Assembly: GCF_000730385.1 (NCBI RefSeq)
Contig: NZ_CP008849.1
Span: forward strand, 2,542,001-2,606,000
Direction of reading: 5' to 3'
DNA: 64,000 nt
Source: Alteromonas australica
GTDB lineage: Bacteria > Pseudomonadota > Gammaproteobacteria > Enterobacterales > Alteromonadaceae
Position numbers and translations under genes: made by a program. Within the stretch, counting starts at the first letter, position 1. Every line of letters begins with the position of its first letter. This document shows positions 42,547 to 51,686 of this stretch, one piece after another. Under the pieces are notes generated by a model. The model saw only the letters and a program-made list of their open reading frames with translations. It did no database searches and was not told the DNA's origin.

Positions 42547-43680
42547 ATGCGTAAACCTATAAAAGTACTCATTCATGGCACTGGCTTTGCCGGTCAAGGC
42601 CACGCAGAAGCCTTCCGTTATGCAGGCGCGGAAGTGGTTGGCATAGTAGGAAGAACAGAAAGTGTAGTTAAGGAAGTAGCAGCGCAGTTGGCTATCCCTT
42701 ACGCGGGAACCCACTGGGAAGAGGCGTTGCAAACATTAAAGCCCGACATCGTGTCCATTGCAACGCCAGGGGGTGCACATGAGATACCCATTATCCAAGC
42801 CATACAACATGGGTGTCATGTTTTTAGTGACAAGCCCTTATCTACCACCGGAGAGTCTGCCCAACGGCTGTACGAACTTGCCGAACAAAAGCAGGTTAAA
42901 ACCGCCTTTGCCGCAAGTTTTCGCTACATGCCCGATGTTATTCATGCAAAACGACTTATTGAAGCCGGTGAAATAGGCGAACCGCAAGAAGTGGAATGTA
43001 TCTCTCACTTTAATCTTGAAAAGCATATCCCCTATGGCTGGTCTCACAGAAAAGAAGATGGAGGCGGTCGGCTCAACAACAATTTCACCCATAAATTGTC
43101 CATTGTCACCTCAATGATTGGAGAGCACCTTTTATCCATGATGGGAGAAGTGAGGGATGACTTGGGCAAAGCCCCTATTGTAGAAGGGGTACACAATTTC
43201 AAAAAACGCCGAGACTTTATTCCACAAGATATCAACGATCCTGATTTGACATGGGGTGAGTCAAATGTGGAGTGGTCTTATACCGTCTTGGCTCAGATTC
43301 AAAGCGAACTAGCAAAGAAACCTGTGTCGGTATTGTTTAAACATGGGGGGCTTCACCCTCGTTTTAACGACGATCACATTGTGGTGTACGGCAGTAAAGG
43401 CGCAATTTACATTAAGGGGCACTACGCCAGCGGCCCCTTATATTTATACAGAGATGGAAACTGGGAAGCGCAGCCTTTACCACAAGATATTATCGAACGT
43501 ATTCCCGAAGGCGAAAGCGATACCGAGCGAAACTGGCGCTATCTTATTCGCCTACTGGTAGAAGACGTGCAAGGGAATGGCGTGCAACCCTATCAAACCT
43601 TCAAAGAAGGCGCTCAATACCAAAAACTCATCGATTTAATTCGTCAAAACAACAACTGGGTTGACGTTAGCCAACTGTAA
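42547..43680 (+). CDS. Gfo/Idh/MocA family oxidoreductase
   Basis: NAD(P)-dependent sugar oxidoreductase, 377 aa. The Rossmann motif GTGFAGQGHAEAF (about 11-23), the cofactor segment SIATPGGAHE, FSDKPLST (EKP-type catalytic Lys) and the C-terminal alpha/beta domain starting around VECISHFN are typical. It is 42 bases after manD and followed by a symporter, so it probably acts on the same imported sugar acid or its aldehyde/ketone form. The substrate cannot be read from the sequence. Confidence 0.88.
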   Translation: MRKPIKVLIHGTGFAGQGHAEAFRYAGAEVVGIVGRTESVVKEVAAQLAIPYAGTHWEEALQTLKPDIVSIATPGGAHEIPIIQAIQHGCHVFSDKPLSTTGESAQRLYELAEQKQVKTAFAASFRYMPDVIHAKRLIEAGEIGEPQEVECISHFNLEKHIPYGWSHRKEDGGGRLNNNFTHKLSIVTSMIGEHLLSMMGEVRDDLGKAPIVEGVHNFKKRRDFIPQDINDPDLTWGESNVEWSYTVLAQIQSELAKKPVSVLFKHGGLHPRFNDDHIVVYGSKGAIYIKGHYASGPLYLYRDGNWEAQPLPQDIIERIPEGESDTERNWRYLIRLLVEDVQGNGVQPYQTFKEGAQYQKLIDLIRQNNNWVDVSQL

Positions 43681-43690
43681 AGGCCTTCTT

Positions 43691-45475
43691 ATGATGTATG
43701 AATACCTGGTTATTGCGGGCTACTTCTTGTTGATTATTGGCATTGGGTTTGCCTTTAAATCAATGGCGAAAAACTCAACCAGCGATTATTTTCGCGGTGG
43801 CGGCCGAATGCTTTGGTGGATGGTAGGCTCAACCGCCTTTATGGCGCAATTTTCTGCTTGGACATTTACCGGGGCCGCGGGAAAAGCCTTTAGTGATGGT
43901 TTTGCCATTAGCTTAGTGTTTTTCGCCAACACCTTTGCCTACTTTTGCGGATGGGCCTATTTTTCTGCCCGCTTTCGTCAAATGCGGGTAGACACGCCCA
44001 CTCAAGGTATTAAGCGTCGCTTTGGAAGTCAAAACGAGCTGTTCTTTTCATGGGCGCTTATTGTATTTAGCATGATTAATGCTGGGGTATGGCTAAATGC
44101 ACTAGGTGTATTTTCAAGCGCCGTCTTCAATGCCGATATTAGCCTAACCATTATCGCCACCGGTTTGACGGTCCTCTTTGTCTCCGTACTTTCAGGGGCT
44201 TGGGGGGTGGTTGCCTCCGACTTTGTACAAACACTCATTGTCGCTATTATTTCTACCGCTTGTGCCATTGTTGCGTTAGTAAAAGTGGGTGGCCCGGTAG
44301 CCTTGGTTAACGACTTCCCCGTGGATTTTGTGATGGGCCCTGATATGAATTACGGCATATTGTTGTTTGGTACTTTTGTTTTCTTCTTAGCCAAACAACT
44401 TATTACTATCATGAACCTGAACGATTCATTTCGTTTTTTAAACGCCAAAGATTCCATTAACGCCAGAAAAGCCGCGCTCTTAGCCATGGTATTAATGGGT
44501 GTAGGCAGTATTATCTGGTTTATTCCGCCCTGGGCGGCTGCCATATTGTATCCTGACGCCGCCAGCGCTTACCCCCAATTAGGCAATAAGGCCGGCGATG
44601 CGGTTTATCTGGTGTTTACGCGCAACGCCATGCCAATAGGAACTGTAGGCTTGTTGCTTGCCGGTTTATTCGCTGCCTCTATGTCATCCATGGACTCAGC
44701 GTTGAACAAAAATGCCGGAATATTTGTGCGCAGCGTGTACCAACCTTTTTTGCTTAAAAAAGCCAAAGAGGTATCAGACCAACATCTGTTGAATGTCAGC
44801 CGTTTGGTTAGTTTTATCAGCGGTATTTTAGTGATTGTGGTGGCCCTATTCTTTAAATCATTAAAAGAACTCAGCTTGTTTGAACTCATGATGAATGTGT
44901 CCACCATGATTCAAGTCCCCTTACTCATTCCATTGATATTTGGGCTATTAATTAAACGTACGCCTCAATGGGCACCATGGGTAACGGTGATTATTGGCTT
45001 AGCGGTGTCGTGGATAATGTCTGACCTAATTACACCAGATAAACTGGTCTCATGGCTGGAATTGAATATTGTACTCACTCGTCGAGAAAGCGTTGACGCA
45101 GGCCTGATGCTGATGATCTTAGCCCACCTAGTGATTACGGCTGGCTTCTTCTGTGCCACCTCGTGGTTCTATCGCAGTGATAAAGACCCTCACAAGGCCC
45201 AAACCGACTTATTTTTTGAAGACTTAGCCACTCCCGTTATTGCCGATTACGAGCAAAGCGAGGTAGACCGCCAGCAGCGAGAGAAACTTGGCATTATGGT
45301 GATAATTATGAGTGTCGGCATGCTAGCGATGACGCTGATACCCAACCCTTTGTGGGGGCGCGGCATGTTTCTTGTGTGCAGCATAGTCATGGTATGTATT
45401 GGCGTACTGCTCAAACAAAGCGCAAAGAAAAAACCATACCCACCTGTGCATTCACCATTAGCGAGTGAAAAGTAA
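43691..45475 (+). CDS. Sodium:solute symporter (SSS family)
   Basis: Inner-membrane transporter, 594 aa, with about 13-14 predicted membrane helices. Family features are YFRGGGRMLWWMVGSTAFMAQFSAWTFTGAAG near the first helices and LLLAGLFAASMSSMDSALNKNAGIF with the sodium-site serines. ATG 43691 is preferred (AAAGG seven bases upstream); the frame is open into the end of the oxidoreductase gene. The TAATG overlap with the next gene shows tight coupling. Uptake of a uronate or aldonate is inferred from manD. Confidence 0.9.
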   Translation: MMYEYLVIAGYFLLIIGIGFAFKSMAKNSTSDYFRGGGRMLWWMVGSTAFMAQFSAWTFTGAAGKAFSDGFAISLVFFANTFAYFCGWAYFSARFRQMRVDTPTQGIKRRFGSQNELFFSWALIVFSMINAGVWLNALGVFSSAVFNADISLTIIATGLTVLFVSVLSGAWGVVASDFVQTLIVAIISTACAIVALVKVGGPVALVNDFPVDFVMGPDMNYGILLFGTFVFFLAKQLITIMNLNDSFRFLNAKDSINARKAALLAMVLMGVGSIIWFIPPWAAAILYPDAASAYPQLGNKAGDAVYLVFTRNAMPIGTVGLLLAGLFAASMSSMDSALNKNAGIFVRSVYQPFLLKKAKEVSDQHLLNVSRLVSFISGILVIVVALFFKSLKELSLFELMMNVSTMIQVPLLIPLIFGLLIKRTPQWAPWVTVIIGLAVSWIMSDLITPDKLVSWLELNIVLTRRESVDAGLMLMILAHLVITAGFFCATSWFYRSDKDPHKAQTDLFFEDLATPVIADYEQSEVDRQQREKLGIMVIIMSVGMLAMTLIPNPLWGRGMFLVCSIVMVCIGVLLKQSAKKKPYPPVHSPLASEK

Positions 45476-46329
45476 TGAAGCCTGTTTTATTTTTTATGTT
45501 TGTGATGTTAACCCTGCCATTCATGCAAGGGTGTAGCTTATCTACATCATCAGTCGCCGAGCCACAAGCCGTCACTTTGCGACACGGCGTAGACACCACG
45601 GCAGGTGGTTTGGCCGTTTTCATTATTGAGACACCCACCGCAACCTATTATCTCGATAAAAAGGGCGGCGGGTTGTCCTCCCTGATTGATGCAGACGGTA
45701 ACGATTGGATTGGCTTTGCTCCCACGCCAGGCTCTGGCTGGCAGGGGGAGTATAGAGGGTTTCCCAACGCGGTTCACAAACAAGATGGCAATTACTTCCA
45801 CCCTGTGAATGCGAGCACGGATTTATCTAGCAGTCACATTACCCATCACAGTGCGAAACACGTACAAATAACCGTGGACTCTGGTAATAAACAATGGCAA
45901 GCAGTGTGGGACTTTTATCCAGACAGGCTAGATTTTACGATGGCGAAAGTAAGCCAGGGATACACATACTGGGTGCAATATGAAGGCGTACCGGGCGGCA
46001 CCCTAAACGACAGCGATTTCTACTATAATAGTGCGGCGCCTACTCGCCGCAATATTCAAGAAAGCTTCCATGGCGACCTCCCTTCCCCAGAATGGTATGC
46101 CTTTGGCGATACGCAAGCCTCGTCAATGCTGTACTTATTACATCATACCGATGATACAGCCCCTGATAGTTACGAGGGCCGCCCTTTTATGACGGTTCTC
46201 GGTTTTGGCCGCCAACATAAAAACAAATATCTCACGACACCCTCTCGGTTTTCCTTGGGCTTTATTCGCAGTCACGATTACCACACCATAAAACAAAAAG
46301 TGACAGCATTATCATCCCCCACCCCTTAA
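45475..46329 (+). CDS. Lipoprotein of the manD operon, function unknown
   Basis: Predicted lipoprotein (FMQGCSL, Cys about 20), 284 aa. It is aromatic-rich and beta-rich in pattern (TYYLDKKGGGLSSLID, PGSGWQGEYRGFPNAVHK, WDFYPDRLDFTM, WVQYEGVPGG). The combination of a Gly-Gly core and repeated Trp/Tyr recalls carbohydrate-binding or mutarotase/lyase-like beta-sandwich proteins, but I do not recognise a named family. Its ATG overlaps the symporter stop (TAATG), so it belongs to the operon and is likely to handle the sugar in the periplasm. Confidence 0.75.
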   Translation: MKPVLFFMFVMLTLPFMQGCSLSTSSVAEPQAVTLRHGVDTTAGGLAVFIIETPTATYYLDKKGGGLSSLIDADGNDWIGFAPTPGSGWQGEYRGFPNAVHKQDGNYFHPVNASTDLSSSHITHHSAKHVQITVDSGNKQWQAVWDFYPDRLDFTMAKVSQGYTYWVQYEGVPGGTLNDSDFYYNSAAPTRRNIQESFHGDLPSPEWYAFGDTQASSMLYLLHHTDDTAPDSYEGRPFMTVLGFGRQHKNKYLTTPSRFSLGFIRSHDYHTIKQKVTALSSPTP

Positions 46330-46405
46330 AATAATACGTAAATTACTACAGATATTTCAGAAACTAAACGCTATAGTAATAGTATTATTCTTGCGTTATT
46401 TAACT

Positions 46406-48295
46406 ATGATTTGGAAAGCGCTAAGCGGAATCTATAAAGATCGAATAAGCAGTAAGCCTGACACTTTTCACGAAATAAGACGCCAGCGCTTGATGCAAAT
46501 AGGCTGTGTGACTGCTTTGGGTTTACTCGCTGCACTCACCGTGGCCAAAAGTTCAACCTTTACTATTATTGTTACAGGGTTAGCCAGCCTCGTCGTCTCT
46601 TTTACGCTTAGCTACAAGCATAAGCTGCTGGCTGCAAGCTTGGTCTTGTTAGGTGCAATGTCTAGCATGCTTTTCGCCCTAGCGATAACTGGGGCAGGCA
46701 TTTATGACCTCGCGGTATTAGGTTTTTCCGGCATCATTATATTCGCGGCTATTTTAGGCGGAGTCGCCGTTTTTCTTGCCGTATTAGCATGGATAATTGC
46801 ACTTTGTTTGTTGATGGCGTGGCTTACGCTTAGCGGCCACATTGTGCCCAATACTCCTAGGCTGACATGGTCTCATGTGGTCTTTTTGAATATTATTTTA
46901 ATGGTTATAGGCTTGAGTGTGTATATTCTGGTGCAGGATATTAAACGCTTGTTGTCGTCTCTTAAGCATGAACATAAAAAGGTACAACAAAGCCGTACTC
47001 GTATTCAGCATCTGGCTCATCATGACGCGTTAACTAATCTTCCCAATAGACGCTGTGGTGAAAAACGTTTCGCACAGCTACTGGCTAATTGTGCGAACAC
47101 CAATAAAAACCTGGCCATTCTCTTTATCGACTTAGACAATTTCAAACCCGTTAATGATGCTTTAGGTCATGAATCGGGCGACTTATTATTGCAACAACTT
47201 ACCCACCGTATAACCAGCAATTTATCAAAAGAACAATATCTTATTCGCTTTGGTGGCGATGAATTTTTGGTGCTCACCCAATTTGAGCACAAAGAAGAGC
47301 TGGAAACCCTCGCCAAATCACTTATTTTACACTGTGCGTCGACCTTCTTAATCCGTAAAACACGGGTAAGAGTGTCGGCCTCAATAGGGATTGTTCAAGC
47401 GCCAGAGCACGGCATTAACTTTAAATCCTTGTGTCGCAAAGCTGACATTGCGATGTACCACGCTAAAACCGGCGGAAAAAACACCTTTAGGCATTATGAC
47501 TTAGCCCTCGACGCCGAAAGTGAAGCTAAATTCACCATAATGCAACGGCTTAAGACCGCCATTGCCGAAGATGAATTTGAAGTTTATTACCAGCCTGTTA
47601 TTCATTTAGAAACTGGCAAGTTAGAAGTTGTTGAAGCGCTTCTTCGATGGCCTCAGCAAGACGGTTCGCTCATTTCTCCAGAGTATTTTATTCCCTTAGC
47701 AGAGACCGCCGGCATTATTAACGATATTGGGCTGTGGGTGATGAACGAAGCTTGCTTATTCTGCGCTAAAATGCGCGCAGAAGGGTTTGAACATTTGCGT
47801 GTGGCGGTCAACCTTTCAACGTTACAGTTTCAAGATGGAAAGCTGCCTTCTATTGTGGAGTTTGCACTGGCCCAAAGCGACTTGCCTGCCAACGCATTGG
47901 AATTAGAAATTACCGAGTCTGTACTGATGGATGACGTGGCCAATATTCAACACCAACTAGATGCGCTGGCTAGCTTAGGGGTGAATATTGCTATCGACGA
48001 CTTTGGTACAGGCTACTCAAACTTGAGCTATTTGCATAAATTTAATGCTCAAACCCTTAAAATAGACAGAAGCCTAGTCACACAACTAGGCCCGACAAAC
48101 GAAAACTTGCCGCTTGTGACCGCCATTATCAGCATGGCCAAAAGCCTACATTTAAATACAGTGGCGGAGGGCATAGAACACGAATCTACAGCTGCAAAAT
48201 TAATAAACCTAGGATGCACCCGTGGTCAGGGTTTCCTTTGGTCGAAGCCCCTTCCCCCAGATACCTTATCGCAACAGCTTAAATCACATTATTGA
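46406..48295 (+). CDS. GGDEF-EAL protein (diguanylate cyclase / phosphodiesterase)
   Basis: Membrane protein, 629 aa, with five or six N-terminal helices (about 35-175, no recognised sensor domain), then GGDEF (RFGGDEFLVL near 285) and EAL (VVEALLRWP, ITESVLMDD, DDFGTGYSNLSYLHKF, KIDRSLV). All key catalytic residues of both domains appear intact, so it could make or degrade c-di-GMP; EAL activity is the safer guess. TTG 46391 is an alternative start; ATG 46406 is chosen, neither having a good Shine-Dalgarno. The stop overlaps the convergent NHL gene by seven bases. Confidence 0.9.
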   Translation: MIWKALSGIYKDRISSKPDTFHEIRRQRLMQIGCVTALGLLAALTVAKSSTFTIIVTGLASLVVSFTLSYKHKLLAASLVLLGAMSSMLFALAITGAGIYDLAVLGFSGIIIFAAILGGVAVFLAVLAWIIALCLLMAWLTLSGHIVPNTPRLTWSHVVFLNIILMVIGLSVYILVQDIKRLLSSLKHEHKKVQQSRTRIQHLAHHDALTNLPNRRCGEKRFAQLLANCANTNKNLAILFIDLDNFKPVNDALGHESGDLLLQQLTHRITSNLSKEQYLIRFGGDEFLVLTQFEHKEELETLAKSLILHCASTFLIRKTRVRVSASIGIVQAPEHGINFKSLCRKADIAMYHAKTGGKNTFRHYDLALDAESEAKFTIMQRLKTAIAEDEFEVYYQPVIHLETGKLEVVEALLRWPQQDGSLISPEYFIPLAETAGIINDIGLWVMNEACLFCAKMRAEGFEHLRVAVNLSTLQFQDGKLPSIVEFALAQSDLPANALELEITESVLMDDVANIQHQLDALASLGVNIAIDDFGTGYSNLSYLHKFNAQTLKIDRSLVTQLGPTNENLPLVTAIISMAKSLHLNTVAEGIEHESTAAKLINLGCTRGQGFLWSKPLPPDTLSQQLKSHY

Positions 48296-49533
48296 AAACC
48301 CGATAACACAAACTTCTGCACCCGGCGGCCGGTATTCACTTCCGAGGTGTAAAGATTACCTTGGCTATCAACCACTACACTGTGAAGCCAGGTAAACTGG
48401 CCTGGGTAACGCCCCGGGCGACCAAAACTACCGAGTACTTCATACGTATCATGCCATAGTATCCACACGCGCCCATTCATCATGTCAGCCACGTACATGT
48501 ATTTATTGTCTGGCGAAAACGCGATATCTGAGGCCGTTCCTAGTCCGCCTGTATCTCCCTCAATAATAAGGTCTTGCAAAAACACCACCTGCCCATCGGT
48601 GTTTGCTTTAAATATTTGAATACGATTATTGCGTCTGTCGCACACGTAAATGCGGCCATCATCAGCTTGTGTGACACAATGAACTATGTCACCAAAGTTC
48701 TCTGCTTTTGTGCTAGTATTTGCAGCGTTTGCCGTTGCCTGAGACTGATCGAAGCTGCCCTCGCGAGTCCCGCCGCCCGGAGGTTTGCCGTAGGCCCCCC
48801 ACAACTGCTCAAACCCATTATCTGTAGAATCATAGGCCGTTATCCGTTTGTTGATATAGCCATCTGCAATGAAGACTTTTTTCGTTTGCGTGTTATGGTA
48901 AATATCGGCTGGGTTGCCTAGTGCCTCTTCACTCAAGTTTCCGGCGGTTTTTCCTCGCACACCAAATTGGCGTATAAACTCACCCTTGGGGCTGAAATTT
49001 AAAACTACGTGATCACCGTCACCATTTCCGCCTAGCCAAATCGTATCTTCACCATCCACAAACAAACCGTGTACGGTGCTGGGCCATTGATTTTCGCCGT
49101 CTATACTAGGTGTGATTTCAGGACCACCCCAGCTGGCTAATACCTTTCCTTGGGGTGAAATCTGCAACACGTGAGGCGCCGCCTCGCAACATAGCCCCAT
49201 ACCGTTCTCTAAACCCAAATCTAAACGGCTTAATGAATTTGGACGATGCAGTATCCACACATTATCCTGGCTATCTACCGCAAGGCCCGGCACCTGGCCA
49301 ATTAACCAAGTGGAAGGGAGTGAAGGCCAACTGGTTTCTACACGAAACTGCGGCACTTTGTGCTGCGCCCCTTCGACCGGATAAAAAACCACATCAACCA
49401 AGGCATGTCCGCCTGCTTCACTTGCAACCTCAGGCCTTTGTTGGTTGCGCTCCGCGTGTGCGGCTCCCGTTAACATACACGCTAACATGGCGGTATATGC
49501 TAACCAGCCATGGTTTTTTATTCTACCTAACAT
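48289..49533 (-). CDS. NHL-repeat beta-propeller protein (PAL-like)
   Basis: Exported protein, 414 aa, with a signal peptide (1-27, AHAER). The body has repeated NHL-type blades: VPGLAVDSQDNVWILHR, VHGLFVDGEDTIWLGG, IVHCVTQADDGRIYVCDRRNNRIQIF, ASDIAFSPDNKYMYVAD and LHSVVVDSQGNLYTSEVNTGRRVQKF. It resembles the six-bladed propeller of peptidyl-alpha-hydroxyglycine alpha-amidating lyase. Whether it has lyase activity is unknown; many bacterial relatives are uncharacterised. It stands alone between a GGDEF-EAL gene and an arylsulfotransferase-like gene in the same direction, 371 bases away. Confidence 0.85.
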   Translation of the reverse strand: MLGRIKNHGWLAYTAMLACMLTGAAHAERNQQRPEVASEAGGHALVDVVFYPVEGAQHKVPQFRVETSWPSLPSTWLIGQVPGLAVDSQDNVWILHRPNSLSRLDLGLENGMGLCCEAAPHVLQISPQGKVLASWGGPEITPSIDGENQWPSTVHGLFVDGEDTIWLGGNGDGDHVVLNFSPKGEFIRQFGVRGKTAGNLSEEALGNPADIYHNTQTKKVFIADGYINKRITAYDSTDNGFEQLWGAYGKPPGGGTREGSFDQSQATANAANTSTKAENFGDIVHCVTQADDGRIYVCDRRNNRIQIFKANTDGQVVFLQDLIIEGDTGGLGTASDIAFSPDNKYMYVADMMNGRVWILWHDTYEVLGSFGRPGRYPGQFTWLHSVVVDSQGNLYTSEVNTGRRVQKFVLSGFQ

Positions 49534-49904
49534 AACAATTCCTTAGTGTGGATGGGCAAACAACAATTTAACTATTTGGGCATGGCTTAAACGCCATCAT
49601 TATCCCTATTGGATCAATGTCAGCACGTTAACTTTGTGTGCTCAACGGCTAATATCATTGACCGAGCAGACACCTAAAATATTCGAACTAAAGTAAATTA
49701 TCTATCTTCATTCCATGATATTTCGGCGAAGTGCGCGTGACGTCGTTCATTGTAAGCAAGACAATGAGGGCAAGTAGGCTTGTAGAGGCGAAGGAAAGTA
49801 TACAAAGAGCAGTATGCCAAGCGGATTGAGAATAAAACAACCACTAAATACCCATGGGTATTTAGTGGTTGTTATTACGCCATCAGTTGCAGAAAAGTGC
49901 CGTT
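49534..49904. other. Intergenic region upstream of the NHL gene
   Basis: About 370 bases carrying the promoter of the NHL gene and, at 49836-49873, the terminator of the next gene. No other repeat, operator or small gene was seen. Confidence 0.55.
49836..49873 (-). terminator. 38-bp perfect palindrome, terminator of the arylsulfotransferase-like gene
   Basis: Two 19-base arms pair without a mismatch and without a loop spacer around CCCATGGG. On the minus strand it begins 32 bases after the stop and is followed by TTTTATT. The unbroken 19-bp stem is unusually long for a terminator. Confidence 0.7.
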
Positions 49905-51431
49905 TTACTCGAAAAGCTCGCAAGTATAATCAGAGCCATTTTCAATCGTACCACTGGACTCCAAGCTATAGTAAGAAAGTCCAATAAAGTCAGGGGAATA
50001 TTTGTTAATCCTAAACACAAAGTTATTTTGCGGGGTATCGCCCTGGGTGAGTACTCCAGTCTGATCGACGGGCGCTATGTATTTCCAAACCACTTCACCT
50101 TCAGCAGTAACCTCAAAAAATGTGCCTGTAGTGCCTTCATCAATGATGGTATTGCCATTAGATAATCGCTGCGCACCTGAGATATTAGTGGCGTAAAAGT
50201 CTGTTGGTGTATCTGCTGTGTATGTCCACGTAAAGTCACTAGGGCCATAAGTGCCATCGTCATTTATTGTGTAGTCGCCTGCATCACTTACCTCAGTATC
50301 AATAACATCGATAGTAGAATAATCAGCGTTTCCATAGAAGTTTGGCTGATTATTAAACACCATGATTTGCCCGGCGTGGGTATAGCCTTCGTCAATCCAG
50401 TAAGCATCATGTTGTAAAAAAAGTTTTTGATCGTCGTCATCACCCATGTCATACGCTTGTGGGTTACCCCAACGAAACAAAATGTCGCCTCCTTTACCTC
50501 GAGCTCCACCACTATGTGATGCCGCTTCTTCGGTTGTGGTGGAGTGATCGATTATCCAAAACTCACTAAAATTTCGGCTATTAATCACTATTTGATCGAG
50601 TTCTTCGTTGTAATCAACCGAGTTCATATGAATGGGGTCTGCTTCATACTCAATATCAATACCTTCGAAATTGATATTAATAAGTTGCGGGTTTTCTGAG
50701 ATTACGCCGTAATTGTCCAAGGAGTAATCAACATCTTGTACCATGTGATCCCACGAATCCCATTGCCACACAATGGCGTCGTCGGCATTATCAGCAGTAG
50801 GGTCAAGTTCAATGATTTGTTCACTCCACAAGGCGTGTCCGCCAGTGTACCCAGCGGCCGCGGCCTCTTCTGCGGAATGTTTATTCCATACCATCACCAA
50901 CACGGTTCCCGTGCTTTCAATATACTCAGCATCGTGGTGCATGAATTGGGTGTCTGAATTAACTTCGTAATACCACACAAGCTCGTTCTGCTCATCAATA
51001 ATCTCGATGCGCCCCGAATCCCCTCCCGCTTGTATAAACTCTGAGTTAACGGCACTTTGGAAGCGTGCTGTATGCAGCAAGTTGCCATTTTCAAGCAAAT
51101 AGGCAGACATGGTGCTGTAATCTGAATCCCAGCTTTGAACCACCTCACCACAATTGTCGATTAAATAGGTTTGATTAAAGCGCAAGCCACCAAATAAGGC
51201 ATAGCCATTTTGCGCATTAGAAGAGTTTAGTATCAGACCAATAGAATTATCGGTTTCATATTCGCTAACAGTAGTATCTGATGTCGTAGTATCGTCATCG
51301 CTGGACGTGTCTGACGTTGTAACATCCGTGGTTGTTGAGGAGGAAGAATCAGAATTACATCCCATCAATGCCATAGAGCTCAATGCCGCCAGGGAGAACA
51401 ATCGTAAAAAGAAAGAGGTATTATTAAACAT
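49905..51431 (-). CDS. Arylsulfotransferase-family lipoprotein
   Basis: Predicted lipoprotein (ALMGCNS, Cys about 25) with a long Ser/Thr/Asp linker (about 28-58) and a six-bladed propeller of the arylsulfotransferase (ASST) group, 508 aa. Visible pieces are YLIDNCGEVVQSWDS, LLENGNLLHTARF, QFMHHDAEYIES, HMNSVDYNEELDQIVINSR (His in HMN, a candidate catalytic or binding residue), LFLQHDAYWID and RLSNGNTIIDEGTTGTFFEVT. Eukaryote-like and marine relatives are largely uncharacterised, so enzyme activity is not assured. The start at 51431 matches the signal peptide; ATG 51500 is in frame but upstream of it. Confidence 0.82.
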   Translation of the reverse strand: MFNNTSFFLRLFSLAALSSMALMGCNSDSSSSTTTDVTTSDTSSDDDTTTSDTTVSEYETDNSIGLILNSSNAQNGYALFGGLRFNQTYLIDNCGEVVQSWDSDYSTMSAYLLENGNLLHTARFQSAVNSEFIQAGGDSGRIEIIDEQNELVWYYEVNSDTQFMHHDAEYIESTGTVLVMVWNKHSAEEAAAAGYTGGHALWSEQIIELDPTADNADDAIVWQWDSWDHMVQDVDYSLDNYGVISENPQLININFEGIDIEYEADPIHMNSVDYNEELDQIVINSRNFSEFWIIDHSTTTEEAASHSGGARGKGGDILFRWGNPQAYDMGDDDDQKLFLQHDAYWIDEGYTHAGQIMVFNNQPNFYGNADYSTIDVIDTEVSDAGDYTINDDGTYGPSDFTWTYTADTPTDFYATNISGAQRLSNGNTIIDEGTTGTFFEVTAEGEVVWKYIAPVDQTGVLTQGDTPQNNFVFRINKYSPDFIGLSYYSLESSGTIENGSDYTCELFE

Positions 51432-51628
51432 TTGCAAACCTTTATTGCACAACAAAATAGAGAAAAACACGCATGACATTTCGGCGCGATCACGTACCAC
51501 TCGCTAAAAACCTGTGTGCCAACGCTCACAAAGTGTGCGGCATAAAGCCTGCTGAACAACACCCTTTAAACAATCTTTACTAAACTGACTTGCCCACCTA
51601 TAAATGTTAATGGCCGCCATAAAATGAA

Positions 51629-51654
51629 AAAAGCGCCTTTAAAAAGGCGCTTTT
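51629..51654 (-). terminator. Rho-independent terminator of the Spy/CpxP gene
   Basis: AAAAGCGCCTTT / AAAGGCGCTTTT, a perfect 12-bp stem with a two-base spacer and T-rich ends on both strands, lies 32 bases after the Spy-like stop. Confidence 0.85.
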
Positions 51655-51686
51655 GCGATTACCGACAAGATGACGATAGGGAAACT

